DNA of 64,000 nt from Armigeres subalbatus (lineage: Eukaryota; Arthropoda; Insecta; Diptera; Culicidae), in NCBI RefSeq assembly GCF_024139115.2, contig NC_085140.1:29623806-29687805 (forward strand), written 5' to 3'. The translations under genes were made by a program, and so were the position numbers. This document shows positions 11,441 to 24,729 of this stretch, in pieces; the first letter of the stretch is position 1, and each line of letters starts with the position of its first letter. Under the pieces are notes generated by a model that was not told the origin of the DNA, did no database searches, and was given only the letters and a program-made list of their open reading frames with translations.

Positions 11441-12532
11441 CTACGGTCGTAAGGATGGATTACTCTCTCTGGTGTTAGACGATTTGACCGTAGATAGTGT
11501 CTCTGGAGCTGATGATGCTACCACAGCGGTGGTAATAATCGACGAATTCGAAGGGGAACTACTGGAACTCAACGGAACAATCTTCACTGAGCTGGGCTTG
11601 TCCATCTCCAATGGACTTGGGTGGATCATTGAACGATGTCGTCCAGAACAATGCTTGCAGCTACATTTGGAACCACAATTGCGAGCGAAATTATCGCAGC
11701 GGTAGCAATTGCTGCAGAGCTTTTTGTCTGTGACCACCTTCAGGCGACCTCTATAGTGTCAAGACCGTTGAAGATCGCACAATCGAAGATGGAATGCTTC
11801 TGCTTATCACACGCAGGGCATAACGGGAACACTTTCGTTGGCATTTCTGTGACCGCGATCATGTTTAAACGGGCATGACACGGCTTCTTCGACGCAAGTG
11901 AAGGGCTTTGAGCAAGACTGCTGCGGTCGATTAATGGCGATCGTCTCCAGAATACGCGCTCTTTTCTGAAGAAAGTCTACCATTTTATTGTAGGTGGAAT
12001 GCTCGTCAACTGCAATCAACTCTCCCAGGCAGTTAGTGACGCGTCATCACGCCTATCCTCAAGTAACTCTATGAGAATAGAGCTGAACTGCTCCACCGCT
12101 GTTCCAAAACCTTAGTGTGACGCTCACATCAACAGTTCTGTGCAGCGCATCGACGATGTTGCTCGGGATCTTTGGGTACTTCCGTAGAATCGCCTTATTT
12201 GACTAGCGGCTGACCAAAGTTTGCCAAGCAACGGCATACTTGTTGGCCGTAGTTCTGATCGATTAGATCACAGAGGCAGCCTCACCCTTCACAGTGGCTA
12301 GCAGGTAGTTAAATTTCTACATCCGTGAGAAATCCGTCAACGAATGAATCATCCACAAAAATGTGGCGTTTAATATCAGCCAAACGTTGACATCACCGTT
12401 GAACTCGGTCGTACGCGATATGGTTGGCAATTTCACATTGGTGAGAGTAGTCGGACACACCGGCGCTGTTACATTATGTGCAACAGGAACGGGAGTAGGA
12501 TTCGTATTCGTCCTGTACGGTCTCAAACACAT
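11441..12532 (-). pseudogene. BEL/Pao gag remnant
   Basis: Minus strand, from VKLPTISRTTEFNGDVNVWL at the N-terminal side through FNYLLATVKGEAASVI (about 12317-12255) and FLQKRARILETIA (about 11980) to the zinc knuckle CSNCYRCDNFARNC followed by CKHCSGRHRSMIHP (about 11710-11640). These are strong BEL/Pao gag motifs spread over shifted frames. It differs in sequence from the gag of the intact element, so it is another family within the clade. Confidence 0.8.
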
Positions 12533-12633
12533 CCCACATCTAATGCAGATTGCGCTCGATGTCTAAAAGGTCAAAAGAGACCAAAGAAGTTCCGCAAAAC
12601 ATGGACTAGAGTGATTGAAAAGGTACTCACCTG

Positions 12634-13519
12634 CACGGAGATTTGTGAATACACATTTTATGTCTTAAAATCACCCACCTTCAGAAGCTATATGAAGCTG
12701 TCAAAAGGATGGGTGATTTCAAATTTTGCTTAATGAGTGGAAAATACCCACCTTTAGACAGCTCTGTTTTGTGCGGAACATGTGTATTTTTCACTCGTTT
12801 ATGGATGAAAAAATACTTAGCACAATTTTTGTCGTCTGAATTAAGAATGCCGTCCGTAATTAATAGGACAATTTATTTTATTAGAAGTTTAAGCCTGTGT
12901 TTATTTTTAACATAATGTTAGCATGGATCTACCGCTTTCGAAAAGCTTGAAGGTAAGTGTTTCATAACCAAACGACTGTAAGCGAATCTCCCTGAGCTCA
13001 TTGTAGGAGGCTCCTGAGGAGGTTCCTGACATCACGCCTGACATTATATGTTTTCACGGAGAATGTGGTGTTTTATCCGACGGCATAACCCATCAAGAAA
13101 TGAAAATATTGACCGACATCAAACTGAATTACCAGAGAGATATTTCTAGCACCAGGAATGACGGTTTTCAGTTAAAATTTGCTTTTCAAAAGGCTAGTTG
13201 AACCTTTATTATGTATATGCTACTAAATATAAAGAGACAATAAATAAATTACGTGTCGTATTATGCAATTCATTTCGGTTTTCATGTTTATCACCAAAGC
13301 CTCAGAACCGCAGAAAATGTTTATCAAAATGAGTATTTTTCACCCATCCGGCTACATTTTTGTTTCTAATAAGATGGGTGAAAAGTATACATTACTTTTG
13401 ACGTACAGCCTCCCTACCCACTTATGGGTAAACGTACTTTATCCACTATATGGGTTAGTCCACTTATTTCCAAGATGGGTGAAAAAACACCCACTTTTGG
13501 GTTTTTCCATTTCTCCGTG
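12634..13519. mobile_element. 886 bp element with CACGGAGA termini and ATGGGTGA motifs
   Basis: The left end CACGGAGATTT is mirrored by AAATG-type TTTCTCCGTG at the right end. Near both ends ATGGGTGA or its complement CACCCAT recurs at least ten times. No coding region. The terminal repeat is short, so boundaries are provisional. Confidence 0.45.
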
Positions 13520-13768
13520 TGGTACCTCCAATCTCAGGAGGCCTTGTATAATCTAAAATAGCGGGAACAGTAGCCATACTTCCTGCGGGAAGCCAAACGT
13601 ACGCATATTTGGGGTTATAGCGGGAGCGGTTAGCAAACAATCAATGTGCGGCGTGAACTGGGTGACCATTGATCCTGGTCACAGCACCAAAATGATGGGT
13701 AATGACTGGCTCACTAGGAAAACCATACGGGTCGGGGCTACTTTCTAACATTACCGGCGATTCCGTTT

Positions 13769-14169
13769 TCTATTCTTTGTACGACAGAGAGCATGTATCA
13801 TATTTGAATCAGGCAAATTAATCTTTGGTTACGCGTGTAGACTAAAAGGCTTTACTCCAGGGATTTCTTGGATGACCAAGATCATATGCTTTGAACGCAT
13901 TCTGTACATTGTACTACAGAGAGCGTGTACCATATTTGAATCAAGTATTTAAATTGATCTTTGGCTACGCGCGTAGACTGAAAGGCTTTACTCCAAGGAT
14001 TTCTTGGATGACCAAGATCATATGCTGTGGACAAATTCTATTCTTTGTATTACAGAGAACATGTAACCATATTTGAATCGGGCGAATTTATCTTTGGTTA
14101 TTCGTGTAGACCGAAAGGCCTTACTCCAGGAATTTCTTGGATGACCAAGATCACATGCTGTGGACGTAT
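13769..14169. repeat. Three tandem units of about 134 bp
   Basis: Units start at 13769, 13901 and 14037 (132, 136 and 133 bp). Each carries CATATTTGAATC, ATCTTTGG, GTAGAC..AAAGGC and TTTCTTGGATGACCAAGATC. A fourth unit breaks off at 14180. Unit lengths are not multiples of three, so the short ORFs across it are incidental. Confidence 0.85.
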
Positions 14170-14179
14170 TCGATTCTTT

Positions 14180-17100
14180 GTCGAGGTCGAGGTCGAGTTT
14201 TCCAAAGAACCTGATTTTCATGAGGCCTCTAACTATGAAACACTTCAAACTCACAATGAACTTGGCATTACAGTCTAATACGAATCTGACATTTACTAGA
14301 ATTCTTACTAATTGCCAGCCTATTCTTCAGCTTGGATAATTATATTTTTGTTTCAAAGTTTCCAAATCATTGTCGACCTTAGAAATTTGAATATTGCCTT
14401 CAAGTAAATAGAGGAATCGATTAAGCTATTAGTGAAAGGAATTTTTGAAACCTGTCTTGTGCACAGCTGATTCAAAGCCAATTAATATGATATGAGATGT
14501 TCACAAAAGGAAACCTAACTACCTACTTCCTCCAAAAATAAAAAAAAAAGAATTCTCGACAGTCGAATTTGACGGACAGGACGTTTATGTGCTTGAGTCT
14601 TGTGTATAGACCCGAAGCTGCTTACAAAATGCTTTTCTGTCTGTAACGTCAGTAGCTGAACCGTTATGCTCGCGCGCCCGCGATTCAGAGCATTTATTGA
14701 CACGAGAAGAAACGCTCCCATCAATCATCAACCTATTCGGGGGGTGGGTGGAAGCGAAGAGGCGTACTCGCTCACTACATTGTGCTTGGTCTGCCTATTT
14801 ATTGCCTTGTTCCCGGACAGGCCAATAAAGCTGCTGGGTCTGAAAGACCTGAATGTGTGGTAGCCGCTGCCTACAAGGAAACCAAAAAAAAAGCCTAATG
14901 ACTACCTTCACGAGCTTGGACTAGGCTTCGTAACGATTGAGTAACAACTATCAATGAATCGATCTACAGATCTATCTATCAATCAATCGGAACAAAATCA
15001 CTACTTGAAGCCTACCGTACCTAATAAAATGCAATTATTTCCATCATCTGTTTTCTGCGGGTTTTCTTTCCACTGAGGCTCACCCTGGAAATCTGTTTTT
15101 TCTTTAATTATTTGAGTATGCAAACGTCAGGGTACTTATTTCTAAATTATCGCGTCGACGATCTTGGACACGATTATTTCCTTCGTAATGCCAATAGCAT
15201 CAAGAATTCATTCCTATCTTGGAACGCCCAAATAACCATGCCCCAACCGTTCAACCAGAAACAATCCTGAGTCAGGTTCGTTGTTTGCATCTGTTGAAGT
15301 CTTTCTCATTAAATCTCCTTCATCTAGGGAAGCAACGCATATGCAATTCTCAAGCCAAACTAAATTAGCATAACATATGATTTATTGCGGCTACATGCTT
15401 GATTGGTCATAACATTGCCACGCACTACGCAGATTATCTGTGACTGTCGCCGCAGCAAAAAGACTTTTCAAAGAATAGACAACGAGCCTAATTTGCATTT
15501 AGCACGGGTCCAGCGCACAATAAATCGTTTTACAATGAGCCGCTGGCCGCGTCCCGAAACGATTCATTTTCCGCTTCTGATTCTGATGGTGTTCGAAGAG
15601 AAAAAAGAAGACTGAGACGATGGCCAACGCAGCTGACGTGATTTTACGCTTTAATTTCTAATTATCTTGGTTCGGGTTCTGGTCGCATTGCGGCCTCGTC
15701 GTCGACCAATCTAGACATTTGCTATAGGGTAAGCCTTTCGACTAGAAGATCATCGCACCTTGCGGGACACCCGGCTCGTCTGTCGGCCACTTGCTGATCA
15801 TATTAATTAATTTGGGCCTTCCAGGTCCAATTTCGTTCGCATCCGCTCGTCATCTGCGCCTCGTCTAGTGAGGCGGTGGCGGCGGCGGTTGCTGCTGTCA
15901 AGAATGAGGGGAATTGATCTACCGCGCTTATCCAGCTGGATTAAAGCCGGTTGGAAATTGATTAGTTTTGGTTGATCGATGTTCGCCTGGATGACTATTA
16001 ACAGGTGGATTGTCTTCTGTTTATTCGATTTTTGTTGTACATTATTCGACAAACCGCAACTAATCTTATTTAGTTACTTCCGGACGTTATATTCAAGTCT
16101 AGTATTTTTTTTAGACAAGCGTAAGACATGCTACTTACAAGTTAATAATTCCAATAAGTGCATGAAAAGCTTTCACACATCATGGCACAAGCTGTGTGAA
16201 AATTTTTGTGTAAGACATGTGCAATCGCTGAGGACCATCTTACATACACAGATTTTTGTAAAAGGACTTCGCTTCAAACTTCCAAAGTCCATTCGGATAA
16301 TAATAAAATGTGTAAATGGCAGTTGCATATCATATTTTTTGTCCCAAAATAGTCCTGTTTTGTATGGAAAATATAAAAAATGTGTTATTGATTTTTAGCG
16401 TGCACGTACTCGCTTGCTTTGTCTACAAAAGACTATTCGCTTGTTCCATGGATCCTCTTAATCTGTCAACTGTCAAGTCAACCTGTCCATCTGTTGTCAC
16501 TGATAGAATCTGTACGCTCAGCTTCCAAATTCCGGCATCAAATGAGAAACGAGATGTTTGAAAAGCTTGCGCTGAAGCACGCACCTACCAAAATAAAAAC
16601 GTTTCACCAATATGGTGTTGGTGATCCACATTAAAATACCAACGCAACGTGACTGTATTTTTTTCATATGCTAATGGCGTCTGACAGCTTCATGGTTCCC
16701 TTCCGTCCGCCGCATGCTTGGATGGGTATAGGAATAAAATTATTAAATTGATAGCTCCTCCTCGCACGTTCACGTTTTGGGTTTGGGGACATGCTCAGCT
16801 ACCGTTCCAATGCGTTGTTCTTACGCATAGGCCAGAAAACGGTCGGGATGAAGTTTTCGTTTGGTATCGGCCACCTGGAAGTTCACAGATGAGTGCTCTT
16901 GGATGTGAGGGTGCAACGTGACTACGAATGACTGATTACCTCTGTGGCTGTCAAGGGTTTAAGAGTTTGATCTAACAAGCAAGGATTTATCAAACGAAAA
17001 TAAGTCAAAAATGGAAAGATTTCCGATTATCGTTCATTTAAGTGACAGATCTTTTAACAATTATCTCAAAGTTAGAAATGAGTAGGGTTCAACCAATTAA

Positions 17101-18870
17101 AAGTGAATGAATAAGAAGTTCTCTTTTTTGACGGATCGACTAGTTGGCAGATATATTTTTCTGACGCTGTCGAGCGCTTCTGAACAATTTGAAGAAACCA
17201 TTACACAAAGATTTGGGAAATGATTGAAATGCTGCGTCTTTACACACAATTCGCATTGAGTTGTTTTGATTTGTCACGCAGAGCTACTAATACTTTACCG
17301 GCTCAATCCCGCATAGTATTTATGACGCGTGGTACGAAGACCGGTATAGCGACACTCGAACCACCCATAGGGCGGGAGCCGTTTTGAGCTAAAATCGTTT
17401 CCTAAATTTGAAGACTCCCCTGGGTGAACAAAAAAGTCAATCAGTCGAACTATTTGCATAATTTGCGCGAAATGAGCGACCAGTTTTTGGACTTCGCCCA
17501 CACTCGCAAATAAGTGTGTGGCTGATGAAAGATAAATTGTTCCCAAATGGTTTCCAATTATCATTAGCGTCCGTCTCTATTAGCTCGCGCTTGTGATTTC
17601 CATCACCTATTTCGCGAACCAGCAGAACCCCCGGGGGTCATATTTGCCGGCAGCTAGAGCGAAATCAATCCAGTCAAATGGGTATTTCCCTTTTGCTCAA
17701 CCGAACCCTCGTCAGTGGATTCACCCATTCAGTTGGGCTCGTCTAGTGCTGCGTGTTCAAATTAATCATATTCGACCTGAGGGCTGTCAATGGGCTTGAA
17801 GTTGGATCACTTTTTCAAAACTGAAGCACTCACGTGTAAAGTGGGCGATTCCGAACCGAAAATCGATTTTTTACGACCGACAAGCATTTTGTTGAAACAT
17901 ATTTTACAATTCCAAAAGTCGATCATTACTCAGCGAACGCCCAATTCTACGATCTGTATTGATCAATCGATCGTCAACGGACCACTGACTGGCTGACTGC
18001 CCACAAATGCGTCCCGTGATGATCGTTGATTGCAGCACTGAGGGTAAAGTGTTGAAAGCATGGAATGCTGTCTGCTCGCACCGACCGGCAAGTGAAGGGT
18101 TTGGTTTTCCGAACTCATCCATCACAGAAATGTCCATTTATTATTGAACAGCACAGCGGCGTGGTATGGTGGGAGCAGATCAACACGAAGGAGAAGGGAA
18201 GTATTATAGGTACCACTTGCTGCCAGATCGCTCTCCCTGTGTCGGTTAATGATTCTAAATGGATTTGGATCTGGAACGAAGCGCGGCTCTGAGAGGTCTG
18301 GTGATCATTTGAACGATGTTTTGGGAGGAAATCGATTTTTGAATGCTAATTAGGGGAATGCGATGCTTAGTGAAAAGTTCGGATGGCTTGGCGCAAACGA
18401 GGATTTGTTTTTCAGAATGCTTTGGACCTGATCGGGAAATGAACTCCGTCTCAAGATTGAAAGTGACATGACATTGCTATCTAGGCTATTAAGGAACTAT
18501 TTAAACTTTTCATACATCCACGTGCTGTAATAACGTATTTCTACATAGTCATGCGTAAATCGTCGATGAAAATGATAAATAATTGCGCTGGAAATTTATG
18601 CTTTTTCATTGTTCTTCGTGGTTTCATGGCTCCATTCTCTTCTGTATTTGGAACATAGAAACGCGCAGCTGTTCACCTGTCCAGGTATCATCGTACGGAT
18701 TTATTTCATTTTGAGAGGATGAAGGGAGAACGGTGACTATTAGGATCAAAATTGAATATGGGCAGGAGAGCCACAAAAAATATTTGTTTATTTCATGTTG
18801 AAGACATATCTTTTCTTTACATATTTTTCAGTGATTTAAGTGCGCTAAAAGCATCTGTAATAAGACCAAT
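14180..18870. other. Unassigned intronic sequence
   Basis: No exon, repeat array or transposon ends recognised. Short GGC run at about 15870-15895 and a small TTTCACACA/TGTGTGAAA inverted repeat at 16170-16200. Open frames under 140 codons carry no family signature. Confidence 0.35.
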
Positions 18871-18886
18871 AAATAAGTATGGTACG

Positions 18887-19019
18887 CAGTGGCGTAGCAA
18901 CGGGGGTGGTTTTGGGCATAAAACACCCCCAGAAACAAAATTTTTAGAAGAAATTTTTTTTTTGAGAAAAAAAATGTTCAGAGAACCCCCTCTATACCAG
19001 TTTTCTGGCTACGCCACTG
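18887..19019. mobile_element. 133 bp hAT-type MITE
   Basis: 12 bp inverted ends CAGTGGCGTAGC...GCTACGCCACTG and an exact 8 bp direct repeat ATGGTACG on both sides (18879-18886, 19020-19027). The 8 bp duplication and CAGTGGCG-type terminus are those of the hAT superfamily. Confidence 0.9.
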
Positions 19020-19101
19020 ATGGTACGATTTTATTCAATTGAGATATCACAGAATAATTTAATGATAATTAAGAATTTTTAATTTATAAAATAATGATAA
19101 T

Positions 19102-19250
19102 TTTTCGAAAGGAAAGTGCTGCGTACCATCTATGGTGGGGTCCAGATGGCGGACGGTACGCGGAGTTGCATCAGCTGTTGGCAGAACCATCCATCGTTCA
19201 CACCGCGAAAATCGAGAGACTGCGGTGGGTCGGTCACGTAGCCAGAATGT
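19102..19250 (+). pseudogene. Internal fragment of non-LTR element (C-terminal RT region)
   Basis: About 150 bp nearly identical to 54520-54685 of the LINE at 53753 (ERKVLRTIYGGVQMADGT..., then HQLLAEPSIVHTAK), with about 19 bp deleted in the middle. Neither end is the element's natural end. Confidence 0.8.
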
Positions 19251-20749
19251 CTTAACTTTAAATACAAAATTAATTAAAATACTCACATTCTCCAGATTGA
19301 AGTTCTCCAAAAGTATAGGCGCCGATGAGTGCCCGCAATGATTCTATGCTCATTACACAAAGCTTAAAGCAATAGCTTTCTATTAATCACTATTTTGTTT
19401 TGCAAAAAGTTGCGATAAGCTGTTTTTTTAACGGTTTAGTTCGAAATGTACATAGTATTTTTGGTCTATTTCTAACTAAAACCTTACAAATGCGCATTTT
19501 TTGTTCACAAGAACCTTAAAAATGCCTTTTTTTAAATTATTTGATTGAAGTTGAAACGTTTGATATAATTATATAACATTTAAAACATGTGTAATATGCG
19601 ATGATTCAATGAGGGAATCATTTGTATACTTTTATTTGAATATTTTTATTGCTGTAAATGAAGTTATTGAGTAGTTTTCTTCCCAAACGGCTAGAAGATA
19701 CGACAGACAAAATTTCTTACTTCCAAAACTTTCTCCTGATATCCGCGAATCTACGAATTTTAGATTTCTTTCAACTGAATTTTATTGTCTGGATTTTGTT
19801 TATGTCTAATAATACGAATTACTTAATCATGCTGAAAACTTTTCTAAAGCAGAAAATGAAATGAAAATTCTTAGTATTTTTTTGCTAATTGACATTGTTC
19901 AATACTTTGCCATTAAAGTGATTCTACATATCAAGAGTTTCAAGTTTAAATGTTTGAGCTGTAACACACTCTTCTTGGCAGCAATAGAGAATGTTGGTAC
20001 ATAATATTATGCTGTGCTAAGACAAAACAAATAATTTTATTCGGAACATCCTCAATTATGGAATATTCTGAAGCGAACCACTGTGCGACGTGCAGCCATG
20101 CATTTTTTTGGATTCTTCATGTCATGTAATTTTAAAACCAGACATAAATTTATGTTTAAAGGGCCGCTCCTTTTATGTGCATCAAAGGAGACAGAAATTC
20201 ACATGAATTTTTCTAAGTGTGTAGTGTGTCTAGGTCAGTTCGACTAATTATTCGAGTGTGTTAATATCAAATCGCACAGAAATTTACAACATTTTTTAAA
20301 ATTTGAATAGGGTTAAGGCAGGCATTTTTGTCTTATCGTCATAGTCTCAAATATCAATAAAATATAAGCTTTTTTGCCAAATTCATCCGTACCCAATCGT
20401 AAGCTTGGGCGAAACGTTCTGCTATAGTGGAGTTCTAGCAAAATGACGTTGCTTTCATTGATTTTAGCCCCTATGACGATCGACGGAAATACCTGCCGTG
20501 TCCCTACATGCACTGCGCATACTTCCGACTGACACGAAGTTTTCTTCGGTATCCCGAGAGGAGCTGTCATTTTAATCCTACGATCAACAATATTTTCACA
20601 GCTGATCTTATGATAATTAGTGATGTCAAATATTACCCTTTTGCTGACATAACTGGTTTCACGAGTCGCACTCTTATCAATTCCTTGTAGTATCGAAACT
20701 ACTAGAGGCTTAAATTGTCATTGAACGCGACCAGAAAAGAAAGATAAAA

Positions 20750-20930
20750 GGTTCCCCCAAACGCACGCGACGCGACAGTCGTGACGCGATTCTATCGCTT
20801 GGCGGCAACGATTCTGTCGCCGTAGGTATGGAAACGTAAATAGAATATTGCCTGCAGCGACCTAACGATAGAGTCGCATCGACTAGTTGTCGCTGTCGTG
20901 GCGATGAAATCGCTTAGGTCTGGGGGAACC
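20750..20930. mobile_element. 181 bp MITE with GGTTCCCCCA ends
   Basis: GGTTCCCCCA at the left and TGGGGGAACC at the right, flanked by TAAAA on both sides (a candidate 5 bp duplication). The interior is rich in CGAC/GTCG and CGATAGA-type words that pair across the element. Confidence 0.7.
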
Positions 20931-21142
20931 TAAAAAACGCACCCCCATGAAACGGCTGTCATCCACGAACAACTCGCCTGAAGCCAAAAACATGGTGCTG
21001 GATGTAAACATTGCCGGTTAAGCAATAAACACACGAAGTCAGAACAGTCGGATGCGTAAGCGGTGTAAGCGGCATGTGTTGCATTGTTAAATTATATTCA
21101 ACGAGATGTATTGCATTGTTGTGCGATTTTCGACGTGATTAA

Positions 21143-21514
21143 TTGGCGCTTTGATGATGCATGAAGAAGAAGAAACAGAAAGATGATATTTAAAAAATCA
21201 CTCAGGAAAACATACATATTTTTGAAACGCTTCTCTGTAATTCTAGAGGTAATTTAATTAAAAACGGTAAACAGTACGGGATTAGACTTTTCTTATACTG
21301 TGTATTAAGTATGATATCACAAAATAAAAATTTAAATTGAAATATTGTGTTTATTGTGCAGTAGAAAACAAGTCTAACCCGTACTGCTAACCGTTTTTAA
21401 TTAAATTGCTTCTAGAATTTTAGTTTAGAGTTTCGAAAATTTCTTCGTAAGTTTTCCCGTGCGAATATTTTGATTATCATCTTTCTGCTTCTTCATTCAA
21501 TATCAAAGCACCAA
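21143..21514. mobile_element. 372 bp foldback/MITE with 146 bp arms
   Basis: Arms 21143-21289 and 21370-21514 are inverted copies. The inner 40 bp (AATTTAATTAAAAACGG...GTACGGG) are nearly exact; the outer parts (CAGAAAGATGATA, GCTTTGATAT) are diverged with small indels. No target duplication was seen. Confidence 0.75.
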
Positions 21515-21663
21515 TCGCCAATGCTCTCGCGGCGGTATGAACAGAGCTTAAAATAGAAAAAGCAACACTAGCGCCACCCAATCGGTAAACGGCTTCATAA
21601 ACTACATTTCATTTTAGGGGGGTGAAAAAACGAATGCCGCCAAATCGCAGGCTACAGTAACCG

Positions 21664-21905
21664 TTCGTTAACTGCAACATGTTTACTTTTCAGTTAACGA
21701 ATGCCGTTCGATAACTGCAACGCATTTTAGACGTCAAACGGTTGTCAATCGACGTCAGATGCAGTAAAAGTGCATCTAAATGTGCAGCGCAATGCAGCTG
21801 TCATTGAGTTTGACATCGTTTTGAAGTTAAGCGGTCTACAGAACTGTTGCAACTATCGAATTGCAGTTAAAAAGCATTGCAGTTAATTGACTTGCAGTTA
21901 TCGAA
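21664..21905. mobile_element. MITE-like element with TTCGTTAACTGCAA ends
   Basis: TTCGTTAACTGCAAC at the left and the complement of CTTGCAGTTATCGAA at the right. The same word recurs subterminally (TTCGATAACTGCAAC near 21708, TATCGAATTGCAGTTAA near 21855). About 242 bp, no ORF, duplication unclear. Confidence 0.5.
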
Positions 21906-21999
21906 CATCTATTGTATTTTATTTACTAGCATGCGAAATCCCCAGAAGCATCCACCTAGCGAAATATCTGTTCGCGGTCTTCCAGTTCCACCATAAATA

Positions 22000-22113
22000 T
22001 AATTATTCGGTTCAACGGTTGGATGAGGTTAGATATTTAGGACTAGCAATGGACCAGAAATTAACTTTCGCCACCCACATGAAGTACAATCTAAGTACAA
22101 ATGTGTCAAACTG
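22000..22113 (+). pseudogene. Jockey-like LINE RT fragment
   Basis: VQRLDEVRYLGLAMDQKLTF resembles the conserved region after the RT catalytic domain in jockey-clade elements (DEVRYLGV..DPKLTF). It stops within 40 codons. Confidence 0.6.
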
Positions 22114-22614
22114 ATCAGAGTGCTTTAGAATTCAGATCGTAGTAACCAATGCTCAAGAACAGGCGTGTTTTTTGTGACAGCAGATTTTATCTTCATCGAG
22201 AATGTTATTTGAAGTGTTAATTTAAGTCGGTGGACTTTCCATTAATTCGAGCTTATGCTGAGGAATTGAGGACGGTAGATGTACTTGACGGTGCCAATTT
22301 GGTTAGCTGTACAAGGAACAGTAAAAGTATATATATCTATAGATAGTTTTGGCCATTCCGATTTGTTTGACGGAGTGCTGAATTAGACAGCAGATAGAAG
22401 TGGCGAGCTCGGTAAGTGGAGTGCCGGACTAGACGGCCGATGAACGTGACGGATTCGGTCAGAAAAATCCCAGACTTGGCCGATAAACTTGGTCATGGAT
22501 CGACTAGGTAAGTGACAAACTAATGTATCAGACGACGAGCTTTATGACAACCAACACGGGAAACCATATGTACATGTTCATACTACGATCTGAACTCTAG
22601 AGCACTCTGATCAG
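22112..22614. repeat. Inverted 33 bp repeats bounding about 440 bp
   Basis: CTGATCAGAGTGCT.TAGA.TTCAGATCGTAGTA at 22112-22143 is repeated as its complement at 22582-22614 (two differences). The interior has no recognisable gene. The left copy overlaps the jockey-like fragment. Confidence 0.6.
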
Positions 22615-22799
22615 CACTTTTTAGTGCTCATGAAGTACAAGAGTAGAAAATTGAATAACCGCATTATATCGACCACTTTATATGTTCCTATGGCAACTTG
22701 TGTTATGTAAATCACAACAACGGAGAACATTCAGTCCATGGAATCAGTTTTTAAACACAGCGCAAATGATTTCATCTGGAAAATAATCTCTCCCTTTCA

Positions 22800-23845
22800 A
22801 TCGGTTATACTGATGCTGTTCCGAGAACAGCTTCCCTGGAAGCTTACCAGACTGATCAAAGCAACGGTGGATAGTGTACAAAACTTTGTGAAGATTTCGA
22901 GCCAACACTCCAGCTTGTTCAAATCGCGCCGGGGACTAAGACAAGGTGATGGACTTTCGTGCCTGTTGTTCAACATTGCGCTAGAAGGTGTCATGCGGAG
23001 AGCCAGGTGTAACAGTCGGGGTACGGTTTTCAACAGATCCAGTCAATTTATTTGTTTCGCGGATGACATGGACATTGTCGGCAAAGGTGGCAGAACTGAA
23101 CACCCGCCTGAAACGTGAAGCAACAAAAGTTGGACTGGTGGTGAATGCGTCAAAAACAAAGTACATGCTTGTGGACGGAACCGAGCGCGCCAGGGCCCGC
23201 CTGGGAAGCAGTGTTACGATAGACGGGGATACCTTCGAGGTGGTCGAGGAATTCGTCTACCTCGGATCCTTGCTAACGGCTGATAACAATGTCAGTCGTG
23301 AAATACGAAGGCGCATCATCTGTGGAAGTCAGGCCTACTACGGGCTCCAGAAGAAACTGCGGTCAAAAAAGATTCGCCATCGCACCAAATGTGTCATGTA
23401 CAAGACGCTAATAAGACCGGTTGTCCTCTACGGACATGAAACATGGACAATGCTCGAGGAGGACTTGCAAGCACTCGGAGTATTCGAGAGACGGGTGCTT
23501 AGGACCATCTTTGGCGGTGTGCAAGAAGACGGTGTGTGGCGGCGAATGAACCACGAGCTCGCCCGTCTCTACGGCAAACCCAGTATCCAGAAGCCGGAAA
23601 GGATCGATGGGCAGGGCATGTTGAATGCCGGACAGCAACCTGCAAAGATGGTGTTCGCTTCCGATCCGGCAGGCACGAGACGGCGTGGAACGCAGCGAGC
23701 GAAATGGGCTGACCAGGTACAAAACGACTTGGCGAGCGTAGGACACATTCGAAGATGAAGAGATGCGGCCAACGAACTGTGTATTGTGGCATCAAATTGT
23801 TGATTCAGTGTTATCTCTTTAGATGTAAGCTAAATAAATGAAATG
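22800..23845 (+). pseudogene. 5'-truncated RTE-like LINE (RT to 3' end)
   Basis: LTRLIKATVDSV, then RRGLRQGDGLSCLLFNIALE and the catalytic FADD box (about 23056-23067) in one frame. After a small deletion near 23085, the following frame carries AELNTRLKREATKVGLVVNA, EEFVYLGSLLT, RPVVLYGHETWTML and the C-terminal RRRGTQRAKWADQV. It ends in an AAATGAAATGAATGA tail at about 23845. Same family type as the copy at 53753 but clearly diverged. Endonuclease and first half of RT are absent. Confidence 0.8.
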
Positions 23846-24729
23846 AATGATGCTGTTCCTGGCTTTGGTCTGGTTCCTGAGGATTATCCAATAGTTAGCT
23901 GAGTTTGTCTTTGAGTCCTGATGCTTCTTATGATTGTTTTTGTCGAAAATTAAAACGATTTCATTTTTAGGGCCTTACATTTGGAAAAAAGTGTCAATAA
24001 TTAGTGTTAATTTTAAATATTTAAATGGAACTTGTAATGTCTGTCTGCATTCCATAATCCATCATTGCTGAAATCAATCATTATCTGTCTGGAACTGATG
24101 GCGAATGTTCTATATGCTCGCTAAGTGTGTACGAGAACACGTTAGCAGTCACGCCCTATGATGTTTCGCGTGCTAGAGTTCCAGATCGTGCTCACTGAAG
24201 ATTGGATCGAATAAATTCTTTTTAATCATTTGATCTGTATCTTTAAACATCTGAGTCTGACATTGACTGCAGTATTTTGATCAGAAAAGTCAATCTAATT
24301 TTAAAGAAATAAAATTAAAACTTATCAAGAAGTTGAGAATAGTTGAATCTGCGGAAGTCTCACAACTCGCTCTGATCTCAGACACCTATCCGAGCATACG
24401 AGGTATTTTTGAGTCTTCCCGTCTACATCTTCTTTAAAAATAGTTTTAGTTCTCGTAATGTCGTTTACACCGAATTATTATTTCATTGCTGCATATAGTT
24501 TTGTTCATAAATTCCTGAAAGTCTCTGTATACCGTTTCATATAGTTTACACACTAAATATTTTTGTAAAACTGTCGTTGTTCCACCAAATCCATAGACAG
24601 AAAATAATTCAATAGAACCAACAATTACCAATTCCGGTCGGTCGTAGAGTAGTCATAGTGTTTATGATCCACTAGCAGACCCGATGAACTTCGTTTTGAC
24701 TAATCTTGATTTATTCTCTGATAAGTTCT

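Larger units (their letters stand above)
8115..12570 (-). mobile_element. Wreck of a second BEL/Pao element
   Basis: On the minus strand, gag (12532-11441), protease (11441-11122), the post-RNase H/integrase zinc region (9465-8985) and the integrase C-terminus (8590-8115) occur in the correct BEL order. The RT/RNase H and the integrase catalytic core are missing. The wreck is interrupted by a foldback element (9553-11089) and a 366 bp insertion (8619-8984). All frames carry stops, and no LTR was recognised. Confidence 0.8.

Noticed and set aside
13891..14278. Similar peptides in successive frames (FTPxISWMTKI)
   Set aside because: Produced by a 134 bp tandem repeat whose unit length is not a codon multiple.
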